Of a stretch of DNA of 64,000 nucleotides, positions 45,669 to 54,379 are shown piece by piece. Origin of the DNA: Cupriavidus pauculus (lineage in GTDB: Bacteria; Pseudomonadota; Gammaproteobacteria; Burkholderiales; Burkholderiaceae); the NCBI RefSeq assembly GCF_002858765.1, contig NZ_PJRP01000004.1, positions 292,636 to 356,635 on the forward strand, read 5' to 3'. Position numbers and translations under genes: made by a program. The notes under the pieces are model-generated. The model was not told the DNA's origin. It was given only the letters and a program-made list of their open reading frames with translations, and made no database searches. Each line of letters starts with the position of its first letter. Within the stretch, counting starts at the first letter, position 1.

Positions 45669-46629
45669 GCACAATCTTCCCCATATGCTGGCTGCTGGCG
45701 ATATACGCGTAGGCGTCCGCGATGGCATCCAGGGGGAAGGTCCTGTCGATGGGCAGGCGCAGCCTGGCCGCGCGAAAGTGCGACAACAGATCTCGCGCGC
45801 ACGCCTGGATACACGCGAGCCGTTCCGACTCGGTACGCGTGCGAAACGTAGCGCCCATTAGTTTGAGCCGATTGAGCCAAAGCAGGTTGATATCGGTTCG
45901 CCCGAACTGGCCGCCGCCGAGTCGCGCAAGGTTGACCAGCCGTCCTTTCACCGCGAGGCAACTGACATTCTCCTCGAACACCGTGCCACCGATCATGTCA
46001 ATGATGACATCGACGCCCCGCCCCTCCGTGGCCGCCATGATGACCTCGCGCTGAGCTTCACGCGACGCGTCGATGCCCACGTCCGCCCCAAACCCGGCCA
46101 GGCGCTCGAGCTTCTGCGCTGAGCGCGACGACACGATGACAAGCCGGGCGCCCAGCGCTTTCGCTGTCATCGTCGCTGCCATGCCCACACCGCCCGATGC
46201 GCCGTTGATAAATACTGTTTCGCCCGCTTTCAGTTCGCCATTGCTGACCAGCGCATCGTGGGCCGTGATGAACACGTTGGGGAACGCTGCCGCATCGACC
46301 CAGGAGACGTCCTCAGGCACTGACATGAGCGCTAGCGGGGATGCCACGACATACTGTGCATGGCAACCACGGCCATGACCCATCACCCGGTCTCCTGCTC
46401 GCCAACCGTCAACCTGATCGCCGACATCCACCACTTCGCCGGCGAACTCGACACCGGCGGTCATCGGGTCGCCCGTCCGGTGCTCCCGCAGATACTTGAT
46501 CTCCCCCAGGTTGATGCCCGACGCGCGTACCCGAATCAATACCTCGTGGTCGCCCGGGATGGGCATGGCGATGTCCTGGATGGCCAGCCGGCCGCCATCG
46601 GCGCCCGGCCATACACGTGCTGCTTTCAT
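45655..46629 (-). CDS. Zinc-independent alcohol dehydrogenase/quinone oxidoreductase family
   Basis: 324 residues from ATG 46629, behind GAGAGGAAAC. Medium-chain dehydrogenase fold: N-terminal GroES-like part (HEVLIRVRASGINLGEIKYL, GVEFAGEVVDVGDQVDGWRA) and Rossmann part (VFINGASGGVGMAATMTAKA, GADVGIDASR, GRGVDVIIDMIGG). The catalytic zinc ligands are absent, as in quinone oxidoreductases. Last gene of the minus-strand operon, 23 bp after the Bug receptor gene. Confidence 0.9.
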   Translation of the reverse strand: MKAARVWPGADGGRLAIQDIAMPIPGDHEVLIRVRASGINLGEIKYLREHRTGDPMTAGVEFAGEVVDVGDQVDGWRAGDRVMGHGRGCHAQYVVASPLALMSVPEDVSWVDAAAFPNVFITAHDALVSNGELKAGETVFINGASGGVGMAATMTAKALGARLVIVSSRSAQKLERLAGFGADVGIDASREAQREVIMAATEGRGVDVIIDMIGGTVFEENVSCLAVKGRLVNLARLGGGQFGRTDINLLWLNRLKLMGATFRTRTESERLACIQACARDLLSHFRAARLRLPIDRTFPLDAIADAYAYIASSQHMGKIVLTAD

Positions 46630-46652
46630 TTGTTTCCTCTCCTGGTCTGCCA

Positions 46653-47645
46653 TCATTGCGCGGTGAAATGCATGGAACGCAGCAGCTTGCCCTGACGCTC
46701 GTGGGACGCGCGAACATCCGCGGCAAGCTCGTCCGGCGTGGCGGTGGTGCCAATCTCCATGCCCAGATCCTGAATCCTGCGTCGCAACTCGGGCGATTGC
46801 AGTGCGCTGAGTGTCACTTCACGCATCTTGGCGGCCACCGCGGGTGGGACGCCCGGCGCCGACCAGAGCCCCATCCAACCCACCTCATTGAGCTCGGCGT
46901 AACCCAGTTCGGCGAAGGTCGGCACGTTGGGGAGCGCAGAGATTCGGCTCGGAAAAGCGACCGCATAGGCGCGCAACTTCCCCGACTGGATGAACGGCAA
47001 CGATGTGGCCGGACCATCGAACATCAGGGGAACCTGCCCACCCATCACGTCCTGCAGCGCGGGGGGCGACCCCTTGTAGCTCACAGCCCCCGTCTCCAGC
47101 CCAGCGAGCCGATTGAACTGCACCCCAATCGTCTGACCACGCAGGCCGATACCGAAGTTCGCGTAGTCCAGCTTTCCCGGATTCGCCTTGATATAGCTGA
47201 CCAGGTCCGCAAGGTTCTTGGCAGGCAGCGTGGGATTGCCAACCAGTATCAGTCCCTGGCGCGTGAGTTGCGCGATGGGCACGACATCCCGAAACGGGTC
47301 GTAGGACACCTTGATGGCCAGTGGCACTTCCGAGGCAATCCCCTTCTGGATGAGCAGGAAGGTGTATCCATCACGCGGCGCGGACAGCATGCTCTGAACC
47401 GCGATGGTGCCCGCGGCGCCCGACTTGTAGTCGACAATCACCGGTTGCCCGAGGGGGCGCTGCAATGCATGGGCGAGCAGGCGGGCGACGATGTCCGCGG
47501 TCCCCCCGGGCGGCGCGCCGACAAGAATGCGGACCGGCTTCGTTGGCCAGTCGGCGGCATGGACGGCGCTCGCGGCAAGCAGCGCCGCACCCAGCATTGC
47601 CGCACGCTTGAGAATGCGGCGCACGTGGATAATCGTGTCTGTCAT
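46653..47645 (-). CDS. Bug/TctC-type solute-binding receptor
   Basis: 330 residues with a signal peptide to about 31 (AAMLGAALLAASAVHA). Bug family hallmarks: WPTKPVRILVGAPPGGTADI, IVDYKSGAAGTIAVQSMLSA, RDGYTFLL, GQVPLMFDG, PNVPTFAELGY. Periplasmic binding of a carboxylate for a tripartite tricarboxylate transporter; no TctA/TctB genes are close, which is common for Bug proteins in this order. Third gene of the operon, 30 bp after the BKACE gene. Confidence 0.95.
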   Translation of the reverse strand: MTDTIIHVRRILKRAAMLGAALLAASAVHAADWPTKPVRILVGAPPGGTADIVARLLAHALQRPLGQPVIVDYKSGAAGTIAVQSMLSAPRDGYTFLLIQKGIASEVPLAIKVSYDPFRDVVPIAQLTRQGLILVGNPTLPAKNLADLVSYIKANPGKLDYANFGIGLRGQTIGVQFNRLAGLETGAVSYKGSPPALQDVMGGQVPLMFDGPATSLPFIQSGKLRAYAVAFPSRISALPNVPTFAELGYAELNEVGWMGLWSAPGVPPAVAAKMREVTLSALQSPELRRRIQDLGMEIGTTATPDELAADVRASHERQGKLLRSMHFTAQ

Positions 47646-47675
47646 GACGGTCTCCTTGTCATCGGCTGCGTCAGT

Positions 47676-48734
47676 TCACTGCGTTTTGTGCAGGAAGCCC
47701 TGGTTGCCGCCCTTGCGGTTAGGTGCAAAGCCATTGGCCCGCAAGGATTCCTCGACGGAGTCATGGAAGACGCCAATCTGGCAGATTTCACGTGCCTGCC
47801 TGGCCGTGGCGATCTCTCTGCCCATTTCGCGCGCGATACGCACTAGTTGCTCGATTTGGCTGACAGTGCCCTGCTTGGCCGTACGTCGTGGGTTCCAGAG
47901 GACATCCTCGGTGCCGCAGCGCACGTGCAGCCCCATGGCGATCCCCATGACATTGACCGGCAACACGTTGCGCACGTTGCTCTCCACCGTGACCACCGCA
48001 CCATCTGGCATGGCGCGCAAAAAGTTGGCAAGGCTATAGATGCTCGGCGTATCCATCCCGCCGCCAATGGCAACCCAGTTCAGGACCAGCGGCCCCTTGT
48101 AAAAGCCCCGGCGCATCAGTCGCTCGACCGATTCGAAGCTGTTGATGTTGTAGCACTGGAACTGGCTCTGAATCCCGGCGGCGGTCAGGCGCCGTACGTG
48201 CTCCTCCACCCAGCCCGGATTGGCAGGGACAGTCATGTTCTTGTAGGCATTGAACAACGCCATGTCCTCGCGCGAGGTGCCCCGGAAATCGGCATCCTCG
48301 GCGTGGTCGGTGACGTTCATCTGCGCCGTGTTGACGGTCACTGTCACTTGATCTGGCTTGGGATCCAGGTCCGCGAGCATATGGCGGGTATCGTCAGACA
48401 GCCACTTGGCAGCCTGCCCTTCGTCTTCCGGGGCGAACGAAATAGAGCCCCCCACCTGGATGATCATCTCCGGCACCGCCTCGCGTACGCCGGCGATGAG
48501 TTCGTTGAACTTGGACAACCGCTTGCTGCCCTTGCCGTCGAGTTCACGCACGTGCAAGTGCAGCACGGTTGCGCCGGCGTTATAGCAATCCACGGCTTTC
48601 TGGATCTGTTGCTCCATCGTTAGCGGGATGTCCTCGGGAAAGTCCGAGGGCGTCCAGCCAGGGGCATAGGGCGCGGCGGTGATGATCAGGGGCGGCTGGT
48701 TTTCGGGAAAGAGGTGACCGTCGAGAAAATGCAT
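47676..48734 (-). CDS. Beta-keto acid cleavage enzyme (BKACE, DUF849)
   Basis: 352 residues. TIM-barrel of the 3-keto-5-aminohexanoate cleavage family: LIITAAPYAPGWTPSDF, AGATVLHLHVRELDGKGSKR with zinc ligands H-x-H, MIIQVGGSISF, VLNWVAIGGGM, GLHVRCGTEDVLW. Family enzymes split a beta-keto acid with acetyl-CoA to give acetoacetate and a new CoA ester. Second gene of the operon. The side chain accepted here cannot be told from sequence. Confidence 0.93.
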   Translation of the reverse strand: MHFLDGHLFPENQPPLIITAAPYAPGWTPSDFPEDIPLTMEQQIQKAVDCYNAGATVLHLHVRELDGKGSKRLSKFNELIAGVREAVPEMIIQVGGSISFAPEDEGQAAKWLSDDTRHMLADLDPKPDQVTVTVNTAQMNVTDHAEDADFRGTSREDMALFNAYKNMTVPANPGWVEEHVRRLTAAGIQSQFQCYNINSFESVERLMRRGFYKGPLVLNWVAIGGGMDTPSIYSLANFLRAMPDGAVVTVESNVRNVLPVNVMGIAMGLHVRCGTEDVLWNPRRTAKQGTVSQIEQLVRIAREMGREIATARQAREICQIGVFHDSVEESLRANGFAPNRKGGNQGFLHKTQ

Positions 48735-48824
48735 GTCGATGCTCCAGGTAAGCGCGTCGGGGTGCGTGAGGGCCCGCGTCAGGGCCGTCAGGGCGCGTGA
48801 GGGGCGCGCCAGCGCTCAGTCGAT

Positions 48825-49670
48825 TCAGTAGGGAATGTCGCCCACGATGCCAGCGCGTTCCATCTTGCGTGGTGCGGGCCAGTAGTCGTTCAGGGCATAG
48901 TGCTGCGTGCAGCGGTTGTCCCACACCGCCACATCGCCCTGCTGCCAGGACCAGCGCACCTGATACTCGGGGATGGTGGCGCGGCTGATCAGGTAGTTGA
49001 GCAGCAAGGACGCACCCGGCGCCTTGTCGATGCCATGACGCACATTGGCCGGGGTGCTGTAGTTGGTGAAATGCGTGCTGAAGCCCGCCCCGACAAACAG
49101 GATCTTCTCGCCGGTTTCGGGATGGGTGCGCACCACTGGATGCTCGACTGAAGGATGCTCCTGCGCCAGTTTCGCCCGCGCCTCCGCAGTCATGACGGCG
49201 CCAAAACTGTGCTCGATGCTCGCCCTGGCACGCAGGCCAACGATCTTCTGCCGGATATCCTCGGACAGCTCCTCGTAGGCCTTGACCATGTTGACCCAGA
49301 TGGTGTCGCCGCCGATCTCGGGGCATTCGATGCACCGCAGTACCGCACCCATGGCCGGATTGGGACGCCACAAGCCATCGCAGTGATAATTGTTCTCGTA
49401 GCTGTGGGGGTTGTCGCTCCGGTAGATGCGCACGAGGCCCGGGTGCTCCGGGTCGCTACCCGCCACCGGGTGGTCTTCCAGCTTGCCAAAGCGCCCGGCG
49501 AGCGCCACATGCTCGGCGCGCGTGATGTCCTGGCGACGAAAGAACAGCACCTTGTGCGCGAGGAGCGCGGCCTTGATCGCGGCGAACAACGACGGATCGC
49601 GCGACGCCTCGCCCAGATGGACCCCAGAAATTTCGGCCCCGATGGCCGGGGTGATTTGCCTGATCTTCAT
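48825..49670 (-). CDS. TauD/TfdA-family 2-oxoglutarate dioxygenase
   Basis: 281 residues from ATG 49670, behind AGGAGA; a longer frame to 49775 has no ribosome site. Fe(II) facial triad visible: YHCDGLWRPNPAMGAV (H-x-D) and distal His in WDNRCTQHYALNDYW, followed by the 2-oxoglutarate-binding Arg in PRKMERAGIVGD. FFRRQDITRAEHVALAGRFG is typical of TauD. Would hydroxylate a substrate at a carbon next to a heteroatom. First gene of the operon with BKACE, Bug receptor and oxidoreductase. Confidence 0.92.
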   Translation of the reverse strand: MKIRQITPAIGAEISGVHLGEASRDPSLFAAIKAALLAHKVLFFRRQDITRAEHVALAGRFGKLEDHPVAGSDPEHPGLVRIYRSDNPHSYENNYHCDGLWRPNPAMGAVLRCIECPEIGGDTIWVNMVKAYEELSEDIRQKIVGLRARASIEHSFGAVMTAEARAKLAQEHPSVEHPVVRTHPETGEKILFVGAGFSTHFTNYSTPANVRHGIDKAPGASLLLNYLISRATIPEYQVRWSWQQGDVAVWDNRCTQHYALNDYWPAPRKMERAGIVGDIPY

Positions 49671-49759
49671 TATCTTGTCTCCTGCACAGTCCGATGAATC
49701 CGCGGGTTGGTTCACCGTGTTCTGTGCATCCAGTATCTGCCGCGCCAGGCCATCTGACT

Positions 49760-49795
49760 TGCTTATCTGGGACATTCATTTGCTAATTTGGGACA
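49760..49795 (-). promoter_or_regulatory. Two direct repeats 21 bp apart upstream of dioxygenase operon
   Basis: TGCTTATCTGGGACA (49760-49774) and TGCTAATTTGGGACA (49781-49795), 13 of 15 identical, exactly two helical turns apart, in the gap between the minus-strand operon and ilvE. Candidate operator, or the end of a vanished insertion sequence. Confidence 0.5.
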
Positions 49796-50024
49796 CAGGT
49801 AAAATGCTGGCTACCGGACCAAAACGGACCGGAAAGGTCCAGGGAGGCTCGAGCGTCTGACGCCACCGGCGCACCGCCTGGAAACGTCTGGCGCATGAGA
49901 TCGGCCCCGTATCATGCGTAGGTGTCAACGATCAGCATGGGTGACGCCTTCCACAACTCACCACAGTTGGCGCAAAATGTGGGGCTTAGCGTGCAAAGCA
50001 CATCCTGCCCTCAAGGAGAATCCT

Positions 50025-51125
50025 ATGAACACCGCCGTCCAACCCACCCTATCCATTGAACAGAGTGGGAATCCCGTATCCTCGACCGAGCGCGAACGCT
50101 TGCTCGAGAACCCGGCGTTTGGCCGCGTGTTCACCGATCACATGGCCACCATCCGCTACACCGAGGGCCAGGGATGGCACGACGCCAAGATCGGTCCGCA
50201 CGGCCCCATCCAATGTGATCCGTCCACGTTGGTGTTCCATTACGCGCAGGAGATTTTCGAGGGACTGAAGGCCTACCGGCTCCCGGACGGTGGCGGGGCA
50301 CTGTTCCGCCCGGATGCCAATGCGCGCCGGTTCCAGAATTCCGCGCGGCGCCTGGCGATGCCCGCGCTGCCTGAGGAACTGTTCCTCGAGTCCGTGCGCG
50401 AGCTGGTCAAGCTGGATCGCGCCTGGATCCCGTCCGGCCAAGGCTCGGCGCTTTACCTGCGCCCGTTCATGATCGCCACGGAAGTGGTGCTCGGCGTGAA
50501 GCCTGCCGCGGAATATCTGTACTGCGTGGTAGCGTGTCCGGTCGGTGCGTATTTCAAGGGCGGCGCCTCGGCAGCGGTCACGCTGTGGGTGTCCGACGCC
50601 TACACGCGCGCCGCGCCCGGCGGCACGGGCGAGGCCAAGTGCGGCGGCAACTACGCGGCCAGCCTGCTCGCCCAGGCCGAAGCCACGCGCGAGGGCTGCG
50701 ACCAGGTGGTGTTCCTCGATGCGGTAGAGCGCCGCTGGATCGAGGAATTGGGCGGCATGAACGTCTTCTTCGTGTTCGATGACGGCACTCTGCAGACACC
50801 TCCGCTCACCGGCACGATCCTGCCCGGCATTACCCGCGATTCGCTGATTACCCTGGCCCGTGACCTCGGCCTGACCGTGCGAGAAGAACCGTACGCGATC
50901 GACCAGTGGCAGGCCGATGCCCAGAGCGGCCGCCTGCGTGAAGCCTTTGCCTGCGGCACTGCTGCGGTGGTGACGCCCATTGGGAAGGTGAAAGGACGCG
51001 AGTACAACTTCACCATCGGCGACGGCACCGCGGGCGAGACCACCACGCGTCTGAAGGCGGCTCTGGTCGACTTGCAGCAAGGTCGTGCAGCGGACCCGCA
51101 TGGCTGGTTGAACCGCTTGTTCTGA
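50025..51125 (+). CDS. ilvE: Branched-chain amino acid aminotransferase
   Basis: 366 residues from ATG 50025 (AAGGAGAAT upstream), class II-type BCAT length. PLP-binding Lys about 205 in GEAKCGGNYAASLLAQ, LVFHYAQEIFEGLKAYR, FLDAVERRWIEELGGMNVFF, LTGTILPGITRDSL and CGTAAVVTPIG are all family signatures. Transfers amino groups between Leu/Ile/Val and 2-oxoglutarate in the cytoplasm. Monocistronic. Burkholderiales often carry more than one ilvE. Confidence 0.95.
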   Translation: MNTAVQPTLSIEQSGNPVSSTERERLLENPAFGRVFTDHMATIRYTEGQGWHDAKIGPHGPIQCDPSTLVFHYAQEIFEGLKAYRLPDGGGALFRPDANARRFQNSARRLAMPALPEELFLESVRELVKLDRAWIPSGQGSALYLRPFMIATEVVLGVKPAAEYLYCVVACPVGAYFKGGASAAVTLWVSDAYTRAAPGGTGEAKCGGNYAASLLAQAEATREGCDQVVFLDAVERRWIEELGGMNVFFVFDDGTLQTPPLTGTILPGITRDSLITLARDLGLTVREEPYAIDQWQADAQSGRLREAFACGTAAVVTPIGKVKGREYNFTIGDGTAGETTTRLKAALVDLQQGRAADPHGWLNRLF

Positions 51126-51509
51126 CTGACTGGTATTGCGAGGATGCCGACCCAGTCGGCTCACCGGGCATAGCGTCAGATCAAGGCACGACGTGCCGTG
51201 GCGGAGGGTTGAAGGACTCCGCCCGGCTCGGTCTGCATCTCGGCCCCGACACAACCGTGAGAGCTGACACGCGTCTTACGGCATTCCTGGACCAGACGAA
51301 AAGAAGGTGGAACTGCTCGATGAGATCGGCCGCCCTATCATCGATAGCCGCGCAACAAGGACGGCGACGCACAAGTTACGGCGAATAGCTGATCCTCCGT
51401 CTCTCCACCGACTCGATCGCTCTATACGAGCACGGCTTTAGCTGTCGCGCCGACGCTCCGGCGCATCTGCCAGGTAAGCTTCAAAAACGTCCAAGTAACG
51501 AGGAGTCCG
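51126..51509. other. Intergenic, no gene seen
   Basis: 384 bp between ilvE and the thioesterase gene. No protein-like frame or T-tailed hairpin found. Confidence 0.5.
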
Positions 51510-52304
51510 ATGTCCATTCCTTCGAGCATATTCACGATGTCCGGCGACATCGTGGAATCCACCGTGCTGTCGCGCGGGCCGTGGAATCCCGACGCTCAGC
51601 ATGGTGGTGCGCCAGGTGGGTTGCTCGCGACGCTCGCCGACCGCGCCATGGCGAAAGAGCCAGGCTGGGCGATGGTGCGCCTCACATTGGAGTTCGTCCG
51701 CCCCGTTCCCGTCGCACCATTGCGCGCCGTGGTCACGCCGCAGGCGGGTGGGTCCGTTCGACGCGTGCGGTTAGAATTGCTACATGAGGACGTACCTGTT
51801 CTGCAAGGCACGGCGGTCTACATTCGACAGCAAGATCTCGACCTCCAGTCCACGACGCAGCCCGCCACGCTCCCCCCACCGGACGCATGCCACACGCCTA
51901 TTCTGATTCCGGGCATGCGCCCGCAAACATCGTTTCACTACACGGCGATGGAGAGTCGGGTCGCAACGGGAACGGTCACCGAGCCTGGGCCGGCCGCCGT
52001 ATGGTTCCGCGTGGCGGTGCCGTTCCTTGACGATGGCCCGATTTCTGCCGCATCGCGCGCCATAGCTGCAGCGGATTTCGGCAACGGGATCAGTTGGGCT
52101 GTCCCCCTGAATCGCTTTGCGTTTGCGAATGCCGACCTGACCGTCTATCTGCACCGCCTTCCCCAAGGCGAGTGGGTGGCAGCAGAATCTACAACAATCG
52201 TGGAGCAGAACGGGATCGGGCTCACACGGACCACATTGCATGACGAGCACGGGCCGATTGGCGTGGCGCAGCAAGGCTTGATCTTCAAACCCGTGCGGGC
52301 ATAG
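51510..52304 (+). CDS. Double-hotdog acyl-CoA thioesterase-like protein
   Basis: 264 residues; GAGGAG upstream. Two hotdog halves as in the TesB-like family: STVLSRGPWNPDAQHGGAPG, LLATLADRAMAKEPGWAMVR, LTLEFVRPVPVAPLRAVV in the first, and WAVPLNRFAFANADLTVYLH, WVAAESTTIVEQNGIGLTRT, LHDEHGPIGVAQQGLIFK in the second. The HGG.PG segment and the Q at the end match the active-site region. Substrate unknown. Confidence 0.88.
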   Translation: MSIPSSIFTMSGDIVESTVLSRGPWNPDAQHGGAPGGLLATLADRAMAKEPGWAMVRLTLEFVRPVPVAPLRAVVTPQAGGSVRRVRLELLHEDVPVLQGTAVYIRQQDLDLQSTTQPATLPPPDACHTPILIPGMRPQTSFHYTAMESRVATGTVTEPGPAAVWFRVAVPFLDDGPISAASRAIAAADFGNGISWAVPLNRFAFANADLTVYLHRLPQGEWVAAESTTIVEQNGIGLTRTTLHDEHGPIGVAQQGLIFKPVRA

Positions 52305-52452
52305 CACGCATACGCACGCGTCACTGCCCTCCAGGCAGCCGCTGAGGCGCGATTCATCTGACCCGCGCCTAGCCTGGGCGCGCGTTTTGCCATCTTGATC
52401 GCGACATATTGCGGACTATAGAGCACTTCAGCCACACTAGTTGGACGATGGC

Positions 52453-53190
52453 CTACAGACGCCGGCAGGCCTCTCGCTGCGTAAGCGGCGAGAGTGTTCG
52501 TGCGTGTTTCTTCACGAACGTTTGGACCCATACCGGATCCTGACGGGCGTAGTCGCGCAGCGCCCAGCCGATCGCCTTTCTGATAAAGAACTCCTGTTCG
52601 GGGGCGAGGTGGAGCGCGTATCGGCGCAACCGGTCCAGGTCGGTATCCGTCCGCCACCCAAGTTGGTGCAGCATTGCCGCGCGCCTGACCCAAAAATCGG
52701 GATGCTCGAGCCAATGGTCCATCGATGCTTGAGCGATGCCTCCCTGTTTTCGGTCGCTCAGGACGATCTTCCCGATCACGGCATTGAGGCTGTCTACCGT
52801 TTCCCACCACGCATCCCGCCGCATCCAGCCCTGCAACATGTCGAGATGGGAGGCGTCGAGTGCCTTGTGATGGTGCCGAAGCAAGTCGATGGCGGTATAT
52901 CGCAGTTCCCGCTCTGGTTGGTCCCACAGCGCAGCGGCGGTCTCGATGAGTGCTTCCGCTTCACGGGGATGCCTCAAGATCAGGTCTCGTACCGCCGCGC
53001 GACGAACGGGTGCCGGCAGGCCAAGAAAAAGGAACTGATCGCGTAAGTAGGCGCGCATCGATGCCGCGACTTGCGCGTTCGCCAGGGCGCGAAGACGGTC
53101 CGCCAGAAGCGCAGCCGCCGCCGGCGCGGCCGTTGAAGAGGAGGCAGATGTGCGTGCTGGCATGAGATCGTTTTGTTGGGACGCCTTCAT
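52453..53190 (-). CDS. AlkD-like DNA alkylation repair glycosylase
   Basis: 245 residues, HEAT-like repeat protein of the AlkD/AlkC group. Active-site residues of AlkD are present: AWWETVDSLNAVIG (Trp and Asp) and FFIRKAIGWALRDYAR (Trp). A helical N-terminal extension of about 25 residues is Ala/Ser-rich. Removes N3/N7-alkylated bases by trapping rather than flipping the lesion. The start overlaps the stop of a small upstream frame by ATGA; an internal ATG at 53163 is an alternative. Confidence 0.92.
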   Translation of the reverse strand: MKASQQNDLMPARTSASSSTAAPAAAALLADRLRALANAQVAASMRAYLRDQFLFLGLPAPVRRAAVRDLILRHPREAEALIETAAALWDQPERELRYTAIDLLRHHHKALDASHLDMLQGWMRRDAWWETVDSLNAVIGKIVLSDRKQGGIAQASMDHWLEHPDFWVRRAAMLHQLGWRTDTDLDRLRRYALHLAPEQEFFIRKAIGWALRDYARQDPVWVQTFVKKHARTLSPLTQREACRRL

Positions 53191-53399
53191 CCGTCAAAGC
53201 CAGTAAACACCGGGCGCCCTGTGGCATTGCCTGCCGCATCCAGCATTTCCAGCGAATTCGAGATAGCCTCGAGCACTACGCGCCTCCGACGGATACCTTC
53301 CCGTTCTTGTTTATGACAGAGGCGGCAGGCCACCAAGGTCGGTTTGGACGGCCGTCCCTCACCCGCCAGACTGAAGATCTTCGAAGATCTGCTCCGCAA
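53187..53399 (-). CDS. Possible small protein coupled to AlkD-like gene
   Basis: 70 residues. Begins inside the 3' end of the LysR gene and ends with an ATGA overlap onto the AlkD-like start. Middle part VACRLCHKQEREGIRR has a C..CH motif; the end reads EAISNSLEMLDAAGNATG then RPVFTGFDG, which looks protein-like. If real, translation is coupled to the glycosylase. No family recognised. Confidence 0.35.
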   Translation of the reverse strand: MRSRSSKIFSLAGEGRPSKPTLVACRLCHKQEREGIRRRRVVLEAISNSLEMLDAAGNATGRPVFTGFDG

Positions 53400-54216
53400 G
53401 AAAATCGCAAGGGGGACGCCTGGACTTAGTACTTCGGGCCAGAATCAACTCCAGGGGCGGCAAGTCTGGTAATCCGTGCGACCGCCCGAGAAGCGTGAGG
53501 TGCGCAGGAATGGCGCATTTAGCAAGCGCGGCAATCGCCAGGCCCGCATCCACCATGCTCAACAGCCCCAGCAAGCTCGGGCTTTCATACGACGTCCGAT
53601 GGGGAATCTTGGCACGGTCGAGGCTGCGGATGGTGTTTTCCCGGGCGACACTTCCCGGCATGAACACCGCGATCGGCAATGGCCGGTCCTCCCAGATCTT
53701 TGGCCCGTTCGCCTTGGCCGCCCAGGCCATCGGCTCGTGTCGCAAGAAATCACCCGATAGCCCCTTGACCCGTGTGCCGCAGGCCAGGTCAACCGTTCCG
53801 TCTTTGACCAACGGCCCCAGGGCACTACTCGGCAACCCCATGACCTGGATTTCTACCTTCGGGTAGGAAGCCGAGAATTTCTTCAGCACCGAGGGCAACA
53901 GCGAGGACGCGTAGTCGTCGGGGACCCCGATGACGACTTTGCCGGTCACCTCGGGGCGCACCACCGCCGCCCAAGCTTCGTCGCGTAGCGACAACATCCG
54001 CCTGGCAAACCCCAGCAGGACCTCGCCCTCGTGGGTCAACGCAACACTACGTGCCCGCCTCACGAAAAGTTGCCGACCCAGGGATTCCTCCAGGGCCTTG
54101 ATCTGCATGCTGACGGCCGACTGAGAGCGGTTGACCGCCTCCGCAGCCCGGCTCATGTTGCCGGTCTCTGCAATGGCGACCACGGTGGCGAGCACATCAT
54201 GATCCAGCGACTTCAT
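53359..54216 (-). CDS. LysR-family regulator (LrhA-like)
   Basis: 285 residues. HTH LATVVAIAETGNMSRAAEAV, NRSQSAVSMQIKALEESLGR and effector domain (GKVVIGVPDDYASSLLPSVL, GTVDLACGTRV). The opening LD.D.L..VVAIAE.GS...AA and the GVPDDYA segment are typical of the LrhA/HexA subgroup. Upstream on the same strand of the AlkD-like gene, divergent from the DUF3422 gene. Confidence 0.92.
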   Translation of the reverse strand: MKSLDHDVLATVVAIAETGNMSRAAEAVNRSQSAVSMQIKALEESLGRQLFVRRARSVALTHEGEVLLGFARRMLSLRDEAWAAVVRPEVTGKVVIGVPDDYASSLLPSVLKKFSASYPKVEIQVMGLPSSALGPLVKDGTVDLACGTRVKGLSGDFLRHEPMAWAAKANGPKIWEDRPLPIAVFMPGSVARENTIRSLDRAKIPHRTSYESPSLLGLLSMVDAGLAIAALAKCAIPAHLTLLGRSHGLPDLPPLELILARSTKSRRPPCDFLAEQIFEDLQSGG

Positions 54217-54379
54217 AGGTATCAGGAAAACTGAACGTAACGATCAATATTATGCGTTTTTATTGTCGAAATGCCCATGCGATATTGCTCGCACGGATGC
54301 GTGGACAGGAAGACGCGACCCAGCCCTTCCGCTCCGCCCATTTGTTCGACGCTTTCGCTCAACATCAAGCGCAACCCGC

